Below are positions 12,501 through 24,640 of a DNA stretch of 64,000 nt, one piece after another. The DNA comes from Chinchilla lanigera (Eukaryota > Chordata > Mammalia > Rodentia > Chinchillidae). Below the pieces are notes generated by a model that saw only the letters and a list, made by a program, of their open reading frames with translations, did not search any database and was not told where the DNA came from. The position numbers and the translations under genes were made by a program. Positions within the stretch are counted from its first letter, which is position 1. Every line of letters begins with the position of its first letter. The stretch is taken from positions 4,369,010-4,433,009 of the forward strand of contig NW_004955502.1 of NCBI RefSeq assembly GCF_000276665.1. Direction: 5' to 3'.

Positions 12501-12955
12501 CCCATCCTGAAGTGCAGACAAAGACGCTGCTCTGTGGGTTTTCTGTGACTGGAAGTTTTCTACGTAGGAACCTCAGGTTGTTGCTGACCACCGAGAAGGT
12601 GGTTTTTTGACTCCTAGCAGAATGTAAATGAGCTTGGCTGTGGGCTGCATTTAAAGACATTTTCTCAAGCACAGCAGAAGTTTTGTTCTGAAAGGAATTG
12701 AGGCTGTTGGATTGTGAAGTCAGAGGCATGCTTGCGGTTTGCTTTTTGCTGTAGGGAAACCTTCCCCTGCGTGTTTTAGCACTGTCTCTGTCAGACAGCG
12801 TGACTTGGAACTTTCTAAAGTATGTTATACAATGGGTAATTTACATTTTGTCTCTGTAGCTTGACAGTTGAACAATATGCTCAAAATCAAACCAAACCCA
12901 ACCCAAACAAAGTGAACAAAAGGTTCCCATAATTTTCTTTGCCAGATTCTTTTAC

Positions 12956-13175
12956 CTGGTTCGATGTCAAGCGAGAAGCTGTCTATGTCCAGATCCAGTT
13001 GTTGGGCTGCCGCGGAGCGGAGGTCCTCCAGGACGCCATGCACGGCCTCGGTGAGGTTGTACGGCACGGACCTGGCAAACCTCATTTTGCTGTTCACGAT
13101 CACACTCCCATTTCTGAAGTTAAGTATTTCAAGTTGCTTAAACCCTGTGAGATTGGATTGTAGATATGGAACCAG
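12956..13175 (-). CDS. Impg1: Impg1 internal exon, remainder of second SEA domain
   Basis: A 220-nt coding exon of Impg1 giving 73 codons, starting '[20 protein letters not shown]' and ending '..SFSLDIEP' plus one base (phase 1). This is the C-terminal half of the second SEA domain. 'NGSVIVNSK' contains a G-SVIV sequence resembling the Gly|Ser autoproteolysis site of cleaved SEA domains such as that of MUC1. Three N-glycosylation sequons are visible (NLT, NGS, NLT). The acceptor is 'tgtattttgcag' (AG at 13177-13176) and the donor is CCAG|gtaaaa (GT at 12955-12954), both good. In known IMPG1 the following exon begins the EGF-like, Cys-rich region. I looked for it on the minus strand down to position 1 and did not find it, so the gene probably continues outside the window. 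Confidence 0.96.
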
Positions 13176-13677
13176 CTGCAAAATACAAGACAGTTTATTG
13201 TTTTGCGGGTGTGAATCCTGTCCACATTCACTGCTCTTTGTCTCAGGCACACATTTCGGTTCCTTTTGTTGGTTTTCCTTTTGTTTCTGGATTTAACGTG
13301 AGGCCAGAACACCACTACTTAACGGACTAATTGTAGTATTTATGTCCCTGTGTCCATCTTTCTATCTTGGTGTTGAGACGGATGGGCAGAGGTTTCTTCA
13401 TGATGAAATGTGAAAACAGATTTTTAAAAACCCAGGCCGTGCTATCATCAAAGTTTGACTACCAGGTTTAGTTGTTAAAAGAAAAAAAGTAAACAAAAAC
13501 CTGGTTTAAACCAAGCTTGGGAGCAGCCTGAACGTATAAAACAGACTGTTATTTGGAAGGGACAAATTTGAGAAGACCTACTGAAGTCAGCATCAGCTTT
13601 GACACCAGACATTAGGGTGTCATGTGTGTAAGGGAAGCGTTTCATGGCCAACACAATGTGGTGCTAGGGAAATAGCA

Positions 13678-13770
13678 GGGACCTGGCTGTTAGGAGACTT
13701 GGATGCCGTCCCTAAAACTCTCCCTAACTAGTCTGGGAACCGCTGTGCTATGCCTCAGTGCGTCTGAATT
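13678..13770 (+). repeat. MIR-like fragment
   Basis: 'ggagacttggatgccgtccc' through 'ctatgcctcagtgcgtctga' keeps the spacing of the MIR core but is heavily diverged. Confidence 0.35.
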
Positions 13771-14714
13771 GGAATGGACCTCAAAAAGCTATGCCCAAGG
13801 GATTCCCTTCCAAAGGATAAGTTAATAATCTCCAGTAGACCTCAGGTCCTCACGTGCTCCTGTGAGCCACAGCCACTGTAGAGACCATTTTCCAGAGAGA
13901 TGCGAAGCTCAGTGGTGCCTTGTCCCTGGCCCTAGCAGTGAGTCCTTCATAGATGAGCCACCCACCTGCCAACCCCGGGAGCCCACGGATGTCAGCCGGG
14001 GTCTCCTGACTTGAGCCACACCTGCTTTTTCTTTGCCTTTGTTTCTGCCCCACTAGAACTTGGACTCTGATTCTGACGCACACTCTGGTCCTTCCCCAGG
14101 CTATTATGAGAATAAAGTAACATTTCACATAAGGTTTGGAACTGTTTTCAACTTACTCTGTCCTGCTTTCTCCAACGTACTTTGACTGAGCACTTCTTCG
14201 CGTGTGAGCACCGCTTGGGCCTGGGAGGGGTCTGCTGTCTTTCCCTAGTTGGTGTGCGGGTAGCCAGCTGCCCTTCTCCCGAACTGAGTCTCCAGGTCTT
14301 GATAGGACTGAAGCGGACTCAGTTTCCAGCCTCCCATGCAAGGATGTGGCCCAGTGCTATGCCACCAACGGAATACAAGCACTGGGTTCGAGCAGCCTGG
14401 CCTCACCTGCTGACCAGGGCTTGCTGTGCCTCAGCCCCCTCTTCGAAAGTGGAAACAGGTACACCAATGAGAAAACATTGCTGGGGCTGTGGAGCTGCAG
14501 GTGAGAGAAACGTGGGTCTTTGGGTGACACCGTAGAGCAGACCTCTCTCACCCACCGTGAGGAGCAACTACCTTGTAGCTAGTGCTGGACATCATCATCT
14601 TGATCTCTTTATTACCTGAGCTTGGCGTAAACCCAAGTAAAGAAGTGGGCTGGGTTCACTGGGACTCTGTTACTTGAGATTGTCCCAGTATCTGCTTACT
14701 TCATGGGGGGGGGG

Positions 14715-14763
14715 TGTGTTTGTGCGTGTGTGTGTGTGTGTGTGTGTATGTGTGTGTGTGTGT
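14715..14763 (+). repeat. (GT)n microsatellite
   Basis: About 49 bp of GT dinucleotides with a few interruptions, just after a G run at 14705-14714. Confidence 0.95.
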
Positions 14764-14829
14764 AAACTGGCACAGATAGTCTTACTTTAAAGCATATGTT
14801 CACCCGAGAAGTTGGACTGTGTGTGGATT

Positions 14830-14989
14830 TTCTTTTTTTCTTGTTTTTTTTTGAGACAGGGTCTTGCTATGCAGTTCAGGCTGGCCTTGAGCTCACTTTG
14901 TAGCCCAGGCTGGTCTCGAACTCACAGCGATCCTCCTGCTTAAGCCTCCCGAGTGCTGGGATTACAGGTGTGTGCCACCACGCCCAGCT
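14830..14989 (-). repeat. B1 SINE with internal duplication
   Basis: On plus: T-run, 'gagacagggtcttgctatgc', then two successive 'caggctgg' blocks ('caggctggccttgagctcac', 'cccaggctggtctcgaactc'), then 'gagtgctgggattacagg'. The repeated block is the internal tandem duplication of rodent B1. Possible 9-bp target sites are 'ttggactgt' (14812) and 'ttggattgt' (14990). Confidence 0.9.
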
Positions 14990-15653
14990 TGGATTGTCAT
15001 TTGTATAGTGATTTAACTTATAGGAAGCAAACATCTTTCCCTTCAATGTCAGAGATTTTCCAGTTTGTGTGACATGAATTGTATAGCTGACTTCAATTGG
15101 CCATGACTATGTAGAGATATCATAGTTCTGCATTTCTTATTGCGCTTGTAGAAATCAACCCGTGGTTTGGGGGTGTTAATTAGCAAAGGTACGAGCCACC
15201 ACAGTCACTTTCCCACCATCTGTCAGGGACCAGGGACTAGAAGAGAAGCCCTTGCCTTGTGCTCTCCCCTCATCTGTGCGGAGCCCCTGCGGCTCTGTGT
15301 CCTTCAGCAGATGGTGACAGCTTGGGAAAAGTTGACCCAGACTGCTTTTAGATCCCAAATTCGGTACTGGAGTGGTTACAGGTTATTTCTGGTAGAATAA
15401 TTTAGGAGGCACGGCCATGATTTTAAAGGTACATTTGTTCCCATGAGGATGAGGGGCAATGTCTCTCCTGACTGCCACCACAGAACTCACGTCCCTGACT
15501 GGCTCTAAATCCACCTCAGAACTCTAGCTGAACACCTTCAGCTGCAGCTGCCCCAGAGGCTGTCTCTTCTCAGCGTGTACTGCCCTGTGCATGGAAAGGA
15601 AAAGGCAGAAGAGACACACAGATAGTTGAGAACTGTCAGCAGTGCCCACTCAC

Positions 15654-16183
15654 CAGCTGTGTGAATCGCCTCTCCAGAGCTTGGTACTCCAGAGAGCTCT
15701 TGTTGAACAGGTCGTCGGAGAAGGGCATGTTAGCAACACGCACACTGAAGAACACAACCAGCTCTTGGCCCTTGGTGGCAGTGGTCATAGAGCTGGTGGT
15801 GATGTAGTGCAAAGCTGGGACGGGAGTGGTTCTCTCCAAGAAACCATCTGGGGCAGAAACATATCCACTCAGCCGCAGTTCTTCCAACAAGGCAGGGGTG
15901 CTAGACGCATCACCGGTCACATCTTGGTCATCTGTACTCAACCTGCCGTCATCTGAAGACACAAGTGAATGTGAAATTTCCAGGGACAGCTCATCGGCAG
16001 CAGAATGGTCACTAGTGGGCACAGTGACCTCTGGGGCTAGTACTACTTGGTCAATGGACATCACGTCCATGGCGCTCTGATCAGTCAGAGAGAAGATGCT
16101 TGATGTAGGGAGTGGTGGAGTTTCTGACAGGGAGGCAGAAGCCCCTGCTGGTGGAGACCAAGGACTGTCGGTGGAGGAAGCCG
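15654..16183 (-). CDS. Impg1: Impg1 large internal exon, mucin-like region and start of second SEA domain
   Basis: A 530-nt coding exon of Impg1. It opens with two bases completing a split codon (phase 1), then 176 full codons. The first ~135 residues are rich in Ser, Thr, Pro and acidic residues and contain 'SSIFSLTDQ', as in the mucin-like, O-glycosylated spacer between the two SEA domains. From about codon 138, '[15 protein letters not shown]' and '[13 protein letters not shown]' begin the second SEA domain, with an N-glycosylation sequon at NKS. The acceptor is '..gatcacag', with AG at 16185-16184. The T-rich tract lies 30-65 nt upstream and no AG falls between tract and site. The donor is CTG|gtgagt at 15653-15648, a strong consensus. 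The phase-0 exit matches the entry of the next exon, which starts CTGGTT and continues 'LVPYLQSN'. Confidence 0.95.
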
Positions 16184-17479
16184 CTGTGATCAATTGCATT
16201 ATGTCCAAGTGGTCCCAAAGAAGAGAAAATAAAAAAGAAAATTTAAAGTTAGGCTTAACTTTAATAAGAAAGGTATTATATTTGCATCGATCATTTCAAT
16301 GCTAAGTCTTTTTAAAAGAGAAATTGAAGGGCAGGTAGAGCAAGGGCAGGCAATGGCATATCCAAAACTAGGCAGACAGAGGGTGAGTCTCTGCCTAGAA
16401 ATATGAGACTAAAAAGTACTGGGTGCTTAGAATTTGTAGAATTACACAGTGCAACCATGGGTCAGGTAACACAAACGGACAAGTCACCACTGGAATAGAT
16501 TTAGATCGAAACCACAGCTGCACTGAAATAGATTTAAATCCCACTTCCCCTCCTGGAACTCTAGATAGTACCCACGCAGTTTTGGCCCAGACATTTTATT
16601 CAACAGTACAAACATGCATTCTATCGAACTGAAGTTTTTGGATTCAGTGACCACATTTTGGTCATTTTTACCGCTTAAAATTTAATTTTGCTCTTTCAAA
16701 ACTGGCTAAGGTTACTGAACAACTTGCCTGTTTGCTAAATGGTATTGAGTGTAAACACATCCATGCCATGTGTAACTTGAATTTTATAATGACCATACAA
16801 CTTGCTAAATGTTTGATCATGTTTAAAAGCTTTGCCACTATTACATTATCGTACTCTGATAATTTTTACCACAACTTTGCATTGTTTTCTTGGGCAAGTA
16901 TGCATTGAACTGCTGAAATTTTTGATATGAAATTTTTGGTATAAAAATTAAAATCAATAAGTATTTATGAACTAAGATAGTGGTTATGTGAAACTTTCAA
17001 TTAAAGAGATTGATGGATTATTAAAATATTCCAAGAAGTCTAAATTCCAGAGCTACTGACCATGTTTAAGGCATTAGGTGAACAAAACAGGGACTTTCTC
17101 TGATTACTTCAGTGGCATTTTGGCAAATACGCAGGAAAGCTTTGTGAGATCCAAATGCTAAGTGTGATGAATGGGCTGTCTGGATGTAGATATAATCTTT
17201 GGATTTGCAGTTAGCTAATTTACTACTGTGCAATCACCAGAACTGAAACTGCAAGTGATAAACAACTCTGAAAGGTGGAATCACGTTAGTTTTATTGCTT
17301 TCTTAAAATAAAACCTGGCTTTCGGTGAGTTGGGCCCAGATTTCAGACAGGCACCCTCTGTTCTTTTCCCTGAGGGTGCCTAGGAGTGTGTAGCCATGCT
17401 GTCAGAGATAATATTCCCTGATATGCAAGGTGTCTCTGTGGGTACACGTGCAGTCTCATTCAAATCTCCTTTCCTATGG

Positions 17480-17790
17480 ACCAGTGTGACTTGTGTCTCT
17501 CTTGGCAATCCTCAGTGTGATGCTATTGGAAGATGGGGCCTTCGTGGGGTAATTGGGTCATGAGAGCGGAATCCTCATGAAAAGGATGGGGATTGCCCCC
17601 TTAAAACAAGGGCCATGAGAGATATCATCTCTCTTTTTGTCATATGAGGTTTCATCTGCAAACTGGACAGCTTCTCATCAGAAACCAAATCTGCCAGCAC
17701 CTTGATCCTGGATTGAGAAGTCTGTTTTCACCCACTTACCACGTGGTATGTTGTTATGGCAGCCTGAGCTAAGATACCCATGAGAGGGTC
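17480..17790 (+). repeat. Old MaLR-like LTR or related interspersed repeat
   Basis: 'attgggtcatgagagcgga', 'aaatctgccagcaccttgat' and 'gttatggcagcctgagctaa' follow the order of a widespread mammalian LTR-like repeat. I cannot fix the subfamily or exact ends. Confidence 0.45.
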
Positions 17791-18288
17791 TGGGGTAAGT
17801 AATTTAAAGGCAGCTGGTATTATCTGTGGTGTGGGTTGATATCTTTGCCCTGGGAAATGCACTTGAACATATGCACCTACAGTAGGCTCTCGGTACCTCT
17901 GCAGAGGATGAGGGTCGGGAGAATCTGAGGTGAGAGCCCCGTGAGGGCTTCTTCGTTCTACTCTGGGGCCAGGACCTCCTTACATCTTTCTCTCTGGATA
18001 GAATTTACTCAGCTTGAAACAGGCCACTGCATTATGGCACCAGCCAGAGAATTTCTAGCCTCCTTCCTTTGTGGCATCATAACGTTAACAAACATTCACA
18101 TTCACAGTCACAGCACACATGACCAAGTGATATCACAGTTGGCTGTTTAAAGATACTGTATAGGATGTCACTTGGAAAATATATGTGGTAAAAATTAATT
18201 CGATCTATACGAATTCAAATGTAACTGGGTATCTTTATTTTTCTTTGCTAAATCTAGCAGCCCTATGTAAGTGTAATTTAAAAAGATT

Positions 18289-18363
18289 CCTGTTTCTTTT
18301 CTTTTGTTCTTTTCTCTCTTTCTTCTTTCCTTTTCCTTTTTTTCTTCTCTTTTCTTTTCTTTT
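18289..18363 (+). repeat. Pyrimidine-rich tract
   Basis: About 75 bp almost entirely C and T (runs of ttct and tttcc). A purine-rich ORF on the other strand is an artefact of it. Confidence 0.85.
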
Positions 18364-19164
18364 GGCTCAAGATTGAAGCCACTAAAGCAACAGTCAATTT
18401 CTCTGGGAGAAAATTGTTCATGCAAATTTTACTACCATTTATAAGAACGTATATTATAAATAATTATGTGTTCAACTAATTCTTATGTGGAAATTAGTAA
18501 TGGCAACGACACAGGCCAAGGCAACCTTAAATTTTACACACTGTAATAGGTAAGTCAAGAACTGAAAAGCCAAGGCCATTTATTTTGTCCTGAAAATGAA
18601 AAGTAAAAAGTGCTGGAGGGCGTGTGGGAGTCTGTGCAGGAGTGGAATCTGTTTGCGTGCGTGTGTGCGTGGCGGGGGCGCTAGCTGTAGGCCTGGCTGC
18701 GGGGGATAGAGTAAGTAGCTCTTTTGGCCATCTTCTAGGTAAGAGGTCTGCCCAACGCCAAGGCCACAGATGAATTGGTTCAATCCAAAGTAGGAGAACT
18801 TGGGCCCCGCTCAAGCCTAAAGTGAAATAAGCCAGTAAGAGACGAAGAGGGGCGCGGTGTGTGGAGGTACCTGCCGAAGCCCTGTTAGTGGCCAGAGGTG
18901 AGCAGGGAGTGAGGGGCCTGGCCGAGGTGCGGCTGCTTTGCGCACTGCTACAAAGGGTCACATGTGCACGGGAGCCACAAACATGTCATCGTGGCCTACA
19001 TCATGTTAAAAAATCTAAAGAAAGAGATTCCACAATCTCCTTTAGGTCTTCAAGTGGTATGACCAGTAGGTTTTTAACTTTATATCAAGCAAATCCATTT
19101 TACCATAATAAGTTACTATTTTGGTATCTTATAGTGTTTATTATTAATTCACTGGGGTAGATTC

Positions 19165-19335
19165 TGATATCCTACTACATATCAGGCATTTTCCCAGGTG
19201 CTAAGCTGTATCTGAACAATAATAAAATTTCTGGCTGCCTAGATCTTATTGTTTAAGAAGGCAAAAAAATAAAACCTAAAATGAGCAAAGGAAAATACAC
19301 AGTATACCGGTGGTGATAAGTACTATGGAAATAAG
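19165..19335. repeat. Ancient interspersed repeat, unresolved
   Basis: 'catatcaggcattttcccag' through 'gtggtgataagtactatgga' follows an ancient mammalian repeat. Similar openings lie near 37800-37920 and 54285-54385. The family was not resolved by eye. Confidence 0.4.
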
Positions 19336-20921
19336 ATGACACAGCAAAATAGGTGAGGGGGCAGGGCCCCTGATTCTGTCGTGGGTGGTCCCTGGGATTA
19401 TTTGAGTACAGGTCTGAAGGAGCCAAGCATGAGAAGCGCAAAGGAAGGTGAATGTCTGCCATGTCCCAGGGACCAGCAGAGGGCTGGCATGCCCTGAAGG
19501 GAGTCTGCAACCACGTGGCTAAAGATGTTTGCAAACACACAGGGTCTTGAAGCGTTTTCCCCAGGCATCACTGCTTAGGGTGTGTTTACCTAAAATCTGT
19601 CCCCTGACACAGGGGAATGGGATGGGAATCCTGAAAAATTTTTGGAGAGCTCCAGAAAGATGGCAAAGTGATCTCTCAGACAGACAGCTGTCCCTGGTGT
19701 GAGGGAACCAGTTAAGTCCAAAGAAATTTGAATGCTTATCTACAGTGATGTCAATACATGATGTGTACAACTGATATTTTAAAATTTTTTTTATTTTTAA
19801 AGAGAAAAAAACCCAAAGCAACAACAACAAAGACAAAAACAAAACAACACAAAAACAATAAAAATAATAAAACTGGTATTTTTTTTTAAAGTATGAGCGA
19901 GTGCTACGAGAAACAGCTGCGTTAAGAGCAACTGTTTTGGTAGGTAGGACGGCGGGGTAGGAGGGCCTGAGGTAAGGCACGCTTTTTTCGACTCCTCAGA
20001 ACACTTTACCATGTTTCACTTTTAGAAAATTGAACTTTTCAATTGTAGTTATTGTGGATTCAAACGCCTATCTAAGAAATAACGCAGGGAGTGGCGCCAG
20101 TGAAAAGCGAAGAGCAACAATCTCCGAGGGGTCCCCTAGCCCTTGCCCAGAAGCAACAAAAAGCTGATAAAAATGTCAGCGTTCCTCTGGAAGCTATAGA
20201 AATGTGTAACAATCAGGACTAAGAAAAACTGGCTGAATCTTGTGAAGCACAGTGAACTTTGGGGCATTTTTTCCTCCACATATTTAGCCTTCTGATACTC
20301 CCAGATCAGCAGTCTTGAAAATAACTGCCCTCCTCCTGGGTGCCAGGACCACAGGGACTGGAATAGACCAGTTACAAAAAGCTTCCGTTATTTATTCGGC
20401 TTGTCACGTGACACACTCTCACGGGTTGCCTGCTTTGATCTGTCCTGAGCAGGGACACGCCTGGGGCTGGAGTGGCACCCCGGGGGAGTCTGGAAAAGCC
20501 ACAGGCCAGTGCGTTCCTGGCTGTGTGGGTGAGGCAGTGGGTAAGACTGAGGCAAACAACGGAAGAAACAGCGTGGAGGGAAGCTGGGGAAGTAGGTCAT
20601 CTAAGGAATGAGCGCCTTCTGGAGCCCTGGCGTTTCCCAGCAAGCAAGTGACCCTCCTGCCCAGGGCTGTGGAACGACCAGGAAGAACTCCCATCTTGGC
20701 TTAGAGCTTCTGCAAGAGCAGGATGGGAGCCCTCACGCTTGGCTGCTTTGTGGCTACAGGAGTTCCTGCAGGGTGATGAACAGTTTCTGGAATTATACTG
20801 TTTGGAGGTGATGTTGTATAACATTGGGAGTATCCATAACCCCCTGGGTTGTCTAATCAACAATGACTGAAATGCGGAATTTTATCTCAGTGAAGAGGAA
20901 AAATTATATGTACAAGCTCCT

Positions 20922-22260
20922 GTGAGCCCCTCATCTGATTCCGCTAATGTTAACATCCTGCGGAACTGCGGTATGGTACCAACCAGGGTGCAGCGTCAGT
21001 GTCCAGGCACGGAAAGTTCCCATCGTGTCGCTTGCTTATCGTCTGCCCCAGTTCGCCTCCACCCTATCCCCTTTGAACAGCTGGAGAGCATTAGCGTTTT
21101 CCATTTATATAATCTGGTCAATTGGAAGTGCCATGCGAGTGGACTACAGTATGTAACTATTTGGAATTGGCTTTTCTCCCTCAGCATAACCCTCTGTAGA
21201 TTCATCCAAATTGTTAGGTGGACCCATAATTTGTGCTTTATATTGCTGAGTAGCATTATGTGATATAGATTCCTCTTAGATGGCTCAACCACTTACTCGC
21301 TGGCAGATACCTGGGTTGTTTCTAATTTCTGGCTATTATGAGTACAACTTCCATGAATATTCATGCATAAGCATTACTGTACACAGCTTATTTATAAGCA
21401 AGTTTCTTTATAATAAATACCATGACTACAATAGCTTTATGATAGCTGCATATTTGATTTTTGAAGAAACTGCTGAGTCGCTTTACTGAGGATCTCTGCC
21501 ATTTTACATTTTCCCCAGCACACGACATGACTGGCTCCTCTGTGGAGCCAGCACCTGGTGGTGGTGCTGTGTTTTACTTTGGTCGTGGTGACAGCCCGCT
21601 GTGGCTTTCATCTGCATTTACAGGGAACAACAGTGTTGAACATCTTTCCATGTGCTCTGTGCCTTCGCTGCACCCCACCTGGCAGAACATCCCTCTGGAC
21701 TTTTGTTCGTTTTTAATTGGATATGTGTTTTAAGTGTTGAGTTTTGAGCGTTTGTATATATTCTAGCTACTTGTCCTTCGTTAGATATGGGATTTAAAAG
21801 CGCTTTCTCTCAGTTTTTCTTATTAATCAAAAATGGACATCAGAGATGAATACACACTTCTCAGATGAAGAAATACAAACAGCAAATAAATATATGAAAA
21901 GAATTCAACATCCTTGGTCATCCAAAAGATGCAAATTAAAACAGCACTGAGATTACTTTGTCATAGCCAAATCTTGGAAACAACCCAAATGCCCATCAAC
22001 TGAGGAAGGGATAAAAAAGATGTCATCTTTTTACTTAGCCAGAAAGAAGGATAAACTGGACACTTTTATAGGTAAATGGATTCAACTGGAGACCAACCCA
22101 TAAGTGAAATAAATCAGACTCATGTGTGTAGACATCATATTGTCTACCAGATGTGAGAAGATGAAAGAGTAAATAAGGTCTAAAATGTACAATAGAGATT
22201 GTGAAATGGGAATAAACTGTTAAAAAAGAAAGAAACTTTGATGGGGAAAAGATGAAGAAA
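20922..22260. repeat. Old L1-derived fragments
   Basis: 21110-21770 resembles L1-type 3' sequence ('ctccctcagcataaccctct', 'ggctattatgagtacaactt'). 21825-21960 read on plus encodes an L1 ORF2 C-terminal stretch ('RHF', 'ANKYMKR'-like) with frameshifts. 21962-22250 continues as L1 3'UTR-like sequence ('ggaaacaacccaaatgccca'). It is several decayed pieces, not one intact element. Confidence 0.65.
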
Positions 22261-22546
22261 GGGAAAAGGAAAAAAATATATATACAAGATATAGTTACAC
22301 TACTAATTTCTCTTAGTTCATTGAAAAGAAAGGTTTGTGCTAATGTTTTTGGGCAATATTTCATTCCTATGTCTTGTACTCTGAATAACTACTTTGAAGA
22401 TAAGGGAAAAGGAAAAAAAGATATATACAAGAGACAGTTACACTACTAATTTCTCTTAGTTCATTGAAAAGAAAGGTTTGTGCTAATGTTTTTGGGCAAT
22501 ATTTCATTCCTATGTCTTGTACTCTGAATAACTACTTTGAAGATAA
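22261..22546 (+). repeat. 143-bp tandem duplication
   Basis: Two adjacent copies, 22261-22403 and 22404-22546, are nearly identical. Differences are confined to the A-rich start (tatatatacaagatatag against gatatatacaagagacag). Each copy contains 'gtttgtgctaatgttttt' and 'cattcctatgtcttgtactc'. A diverged single copy of the same sequence lies at about 23823-23945, so the unit comes from a repeat, probably an L1 3' region. Confidence 0.95.
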
Positions 22547-23543
22547 CAATATGCTATGCATTACTTATTGTTACTCTCATATTATCCTGCTTTGAAATTT
22601 TTTTCTCTTTAAAATTAAAAAAAAAAAAAAAGAAATAAAGCTCTGTTGTCTGTAAGTTATCCAGACTAAGATGTTTGTTCTAGCAGCGTGGGTGAACTAG
22701 AAAAAAACATACTGCATCTCAAGAACTGAAACAAAGCAAAGCTAAATAAAATGTCTAGGCATCTAGTTTGAAAGAAGATGCCATTTAGAAATGCCCCTCC
22801 CCAAGAAAAGAAAAGAAAAAAAAAAAGAAAAGAAAAGAATAGAAGCCACACCACAGTTATGTGGCAATGGGACAAATTTATAAGTGAATGGATGATTAAA
22901 GAGTTTCTCTATTTAGCCAGCTGTGTTTCACATTTGAAAGTTCTAGGCAGTAAGTAGCCTAGCCCTCAAGAGCTATGATATCTGAAAGCTCCCAGGAAAC
23001 AACTATCTTATTATATATTCCAGCCAATCCAAAGAAAAATTAGAGAACTCAGGAATGGAGAAGTTTTGGTAGGGGGTTCAAAGGTGAGTTTAAATCCATT
23101 TAAATATGGAAATCTCTTCAAGAAGCCAGGGAGTTGTGACTGTAGAACAATTCTCAGCCTTTGAAATGTAGAGTACCTAATTACTGACACCAGGTGTGAA
23201 GGAAGGTGGGTGGGAAGAATATTCATGTTCGGAGAGTTTTATCACTGAGAGCATCACATTAAATATCCAACCTAATGTTGAAATATGTGGCATACATGAT
23301 AATGACTTCAAGTTAATCTTTCTTGTTTAAACTTTGGGGCTCATTTAAGAATAAATAACTCATGAAATAAGGAAATATTTATCTGAAATTGAGCAATTAC
23401 TTGAGTGTCATTTTAATTTCTTTTTTCTGTTTAAGTCAAGTAAAATTAAGTGAAACAAGTTTTATTAGAATTGCAACATGGAAAACTACATTTTTATAAG
23501 ACTACAGCTATCCTTTTATCATTTAAAATTTTCCATGTTCTCA

Positions 23544-23643
23544 GGGGCTGGGGATTTAGCTCAGCGGCAAAAGCACCTGCCTGGCAAGCACAAGGTCGTG
23601 AGTTCGGTTCCCGATACTGGAGAAAAACAAAACAAAAAAAATT
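23544..23643 (+). repeat. ID SINE, young subfamily
   Basis: 'ggggctggggatttagctca', 'gcggcaaaagcacctgcctg' and 'gtgagttcggttcccgatac', then an A/C-rich tail. A target duplication containing 'ttttccatgttct' sits at about 23529-23541 and again at 23643-23655. Intact tRNA-like A and B boxes are visible. Overlapping ORFs are shadows. Confidence 0.95.
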
Positions 23644-24129
23644 TTTCCATGTTCTTATTATTTTAGATTAAGAGATATCTGGAACGATAGATATGTTTTT
23701 CTCAGTAAAAAATTAGCATAATTTTCATGTTCCATTTTTTGGTATTTTTCTCTGCAATTTAACATTTTAAATAACTAGTATATATCACTGGGTTTGCATA
23801 TAATGACAATTAGTCTTTTTAAAAGTCTATTTATTGTGCTAATGTTGTTTGGACAATATCTCATGCCTATATTTTTTACTCTGAGTAACTCTGAAGGTAA
23901 CAACATACAATGTGCTAATTATTGTTACTCTTCTTTTACCTTATTTTGCAATTTTATTTTACTTCTTTTTAAAATAAAAATGTCTATTTAGTTGTTCACC
24001 CAATTAAGTTTTTCTAATAGATATTATTTTTAGATTTTTATTTAGTTCAACATTTGTGTACTTAATAAAACATTTCTACCACAGTTAGGATAGGGAAACG
24101 ACGCGAGCACGTAGCTCAGTGAGTGGGGA

Positions 24130-24640
24130 TAGAACGTATGGGACCTATCACAGTGGAATGCTGTTCAGCTTTAAAAAAGAAATCCCATAATTTGTGATGA
24201 CATGGGTGACCTTGAGGCTTATATGGAGATTAGCCAGGCACACAGAAACAAATACCCTCACGATCTTACTTTTATGTGGAATACTGAAACGTCAGAGCCA
24301 TAGAAGGAAACAGTTAGTGGTGGTTACCAAGAGCCTGGTGTGTGTGGGCTTGAGGGGTTGTTTATCAAAGGACCCAAAATATTAGTTAGAGAGGAGGAAT
24401 AAGTTGAGGATATCTATTGTACTACATGGTGGTGATATTTAAAAACAATGTATTTTGAACTTTGTCAAGAGAGTCGATTTTGTATGTTCTTGCCACAAAA
24501 AATGGTAAGTATATAAAATAATGTGTACTATACTATATTAGTGCAATTGAGCTGTTGTACAATGTATACATAATTCAAAACATCATGTTGTACATGACAA
24601 ATATATACAACTTTATTTGTCAATTAAGAAATATTTCTTT
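24130..24640 (+). repeat. L1 3'UTR-like fragment
   Basis: 'cagtggaatgctgttcagct', 'gatgacatgggtgaccttga' and 'ttacttttatgtggaatact' have the order of the old L1 3' untranslated region. An AT-rich tail follows. Confidence 0.6.

Larger units (their letters stand above)
1..12955 (-). other. Impg1: Impg1 intron 3' of the SEA2 exon
   Basis: No exon is recognised here on either strand. The EGF-like and C-terminal exons expected next in Impg1 are not seen, so this is inferred to be intron. It holds SINEs (about 356-466, 1679-1784, 4285-4490, 8378-8507, 9453-9533), MIR pieces, an L2-like tail, a hAT-like piece and a mariner copy. Apart from these I see nothing assignable in 467-1678, 1785-3034, 3166-4164, 4491-5470 and 8931-12955. 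A T tract lies at about 3955-3970 and an A/C-rich stretch at 12150-12200. Segment 2880-3900 is GC-richer than its surroundings but has no gene-like ORF. Confidence 0.7.
13176..15653 (-). other. Impg1: Impg1 intron between the two SEA2 exons
   Basis: A 2,478-bp intron bounded by a gtgagt donor (15653 side) and a ttttgcag acceptor (13176 side). It contains a MIR-like piece near 13678-13770, a GT microsatellite at 14715-14763 and a B1 SINE at about 14830-14989. I see nothing else assignable. The intron splits the second SEA domain in phase 0. Confidence 0.9.

Noticed and set aside
12939..13296. Plus-strand ORFs of 74 and 110 codons
   Set aside because: Antisense to the Impg1 SEA2 exon and running through both its splice sites.
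15642..16305. Plus-strand ORFs opposite the mucin/SEA2 exon
   Set aside because: Shadows of the coding minus strand; no recognisable product.
23544..23643. tRNA gene, from tRNA-like A and B boxes
   Set aside because: It is an ID SINE: tRNA-derived head plus A-rich tail, flanked by target-site duplications and repeated across the window.
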